The notes beneath the pieces are model-generated. The model was not told the DNA's origin and did no database searches. It was given only the letters and a program-made list of their open reading frames with translations. This document shows, in pieces, positions 5,181 to 5,300 of a stretch of DNA of 5,300 bases. The translations under genes and the position numbers were made by a program. The DNA lies in contig CAIXFP010000090.1 of the NCBI GenBank assembly GCA_903918705.1, positions 1-5,300 on the forward strand, written 5' to 3'. This DNA comes from an uncultured Pseudomonadota bacterium (GTDB lineage Bacteria > Pseudomonadota > Gammaproteobacteria > Burkholderiales > Thiobacillaceae). Each line of letters starts with the position of its first letter. Positions within the stretch are counted from its first letter, which is position 1.

Positions 5181-5300
5181 GTAGAGTCGAGAAGTGGCGC
5201 GGTAACGGTAGGTCTGGCTTCTCTGTTTCCGTCCCTTTCGTCTGACGGTGCCCAAATAGCTCGGCCATAGTCCCGTTTCCACTCCCCGCTCATCGAACCG
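5181..5300 (-). mobile_element. group II intron, 3' end (end of domain V and domain VI), body beyond right edge
   Basis: Read on the - strand from the window edge, CGGTTC (5300-5295) is the usual 3' strand end of domain V, followed by a 3-base linker. Domain VI is a 13-bp helix: 5291-5279 (GAGCGGGGAGTGG) pairs with 5197-5184, with two G-U pairs and a single unpaired base, A5187. That A is 7 nt from the 3' end CTCTAC (last base 5181), as for the branch-point A of Ll.LtrB. The domain VI tip is enlarged to about 81 nt and contains a CCGTC/GACGG hairpin (5248-5229). The intron body and any reverse transcriptase/maturase gene would lie right of 5300. The 3' exon starts at 5180; in one frame it reaches TAG at 5167-5165. 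Open frames crossing this stretch are translations of a structured RNA, not genes. No search was possible. Confidence 0.75.

Noticed and set aside
4815..5270. + strand open frames across the sigma-54 region and intron
   Set aside because: No ribosome binding site, low-complexity translation, and the stretch is explained by promoter, dyads, terminator and structured intron RNA.
4930..5282. - strand open frames starting within 5268-5282
   Set aside because: They begin inside the domain VI RNA and run through its 3' splice site and the terminator; these are translations of a structured RNA.
1..5300. CRISPR array, tRNA or rRNA genes
   Set aside because: No regularly spaced repeats, and no cloverleaf or rRNA-like sequence was seen on either strand.

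Overview
The window is GC-rich and densely coding. Gene order and protein types point to a proteobacterium, most likely a betaproteobacterium (inference from the CpxRA-type pair, the SlyD-type isomerase and the GH57 enzyme; no marker gene fixes the taxon). It holds five protein genes, four rightward and one leftward, plus an information-rich non-coding stretch at the right end.

Left part (1-2406, + strand): the 3' part of a GH57 4-alpha-glucanotransferase/amylase-type gene, cut by the window edge, then after 31 bases a SlyD-type FKBP peptidyl-prolyl isomerase with its own ribosome binding site. They look like one transcription unit. A 109-base gap with a GC-rich hairpin and a possible -10 element follows.

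Middle part (2516-4614, + strand): a CpxR-type response regulator and a CpxA-type membrane histidine kinase overlapping by ATGA, a typical translationally coupled two-component pair. The conserved phosphorelay residues checked (acidic pocket, phosphoacceptor Asp, Thr/Lys switch, H box, N, G1, F and G2 boxes) are all present.

Right part (4631-5300, - strand): a small 73-residue winged-helix-like protein of unknown function converges on the kinase gene. Upstream of it lies a complete-looking sigma-54 control region: a -24/-12 promoter (TGGCATGAGGCTTGCC), an exact match to the IHF core consensus, and two 18-bp dyads of the form GGGTC-N6-GACCC whose centres are 42 bp apart (about four helical turns), near -97 and -139. 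This looks like a binding site for an unidentified sigma-54 activator and is the most interesting part of the window. Further upstream are an intrinsic terminator for a leftward transcript and, at the window edge, the 3' end of a group II intron on the - strand (end of domain V, and a domain VI with a bulged branch-point A 7 nt from the 3' end). The intron body and any maturase gene lie beyond the right edge.
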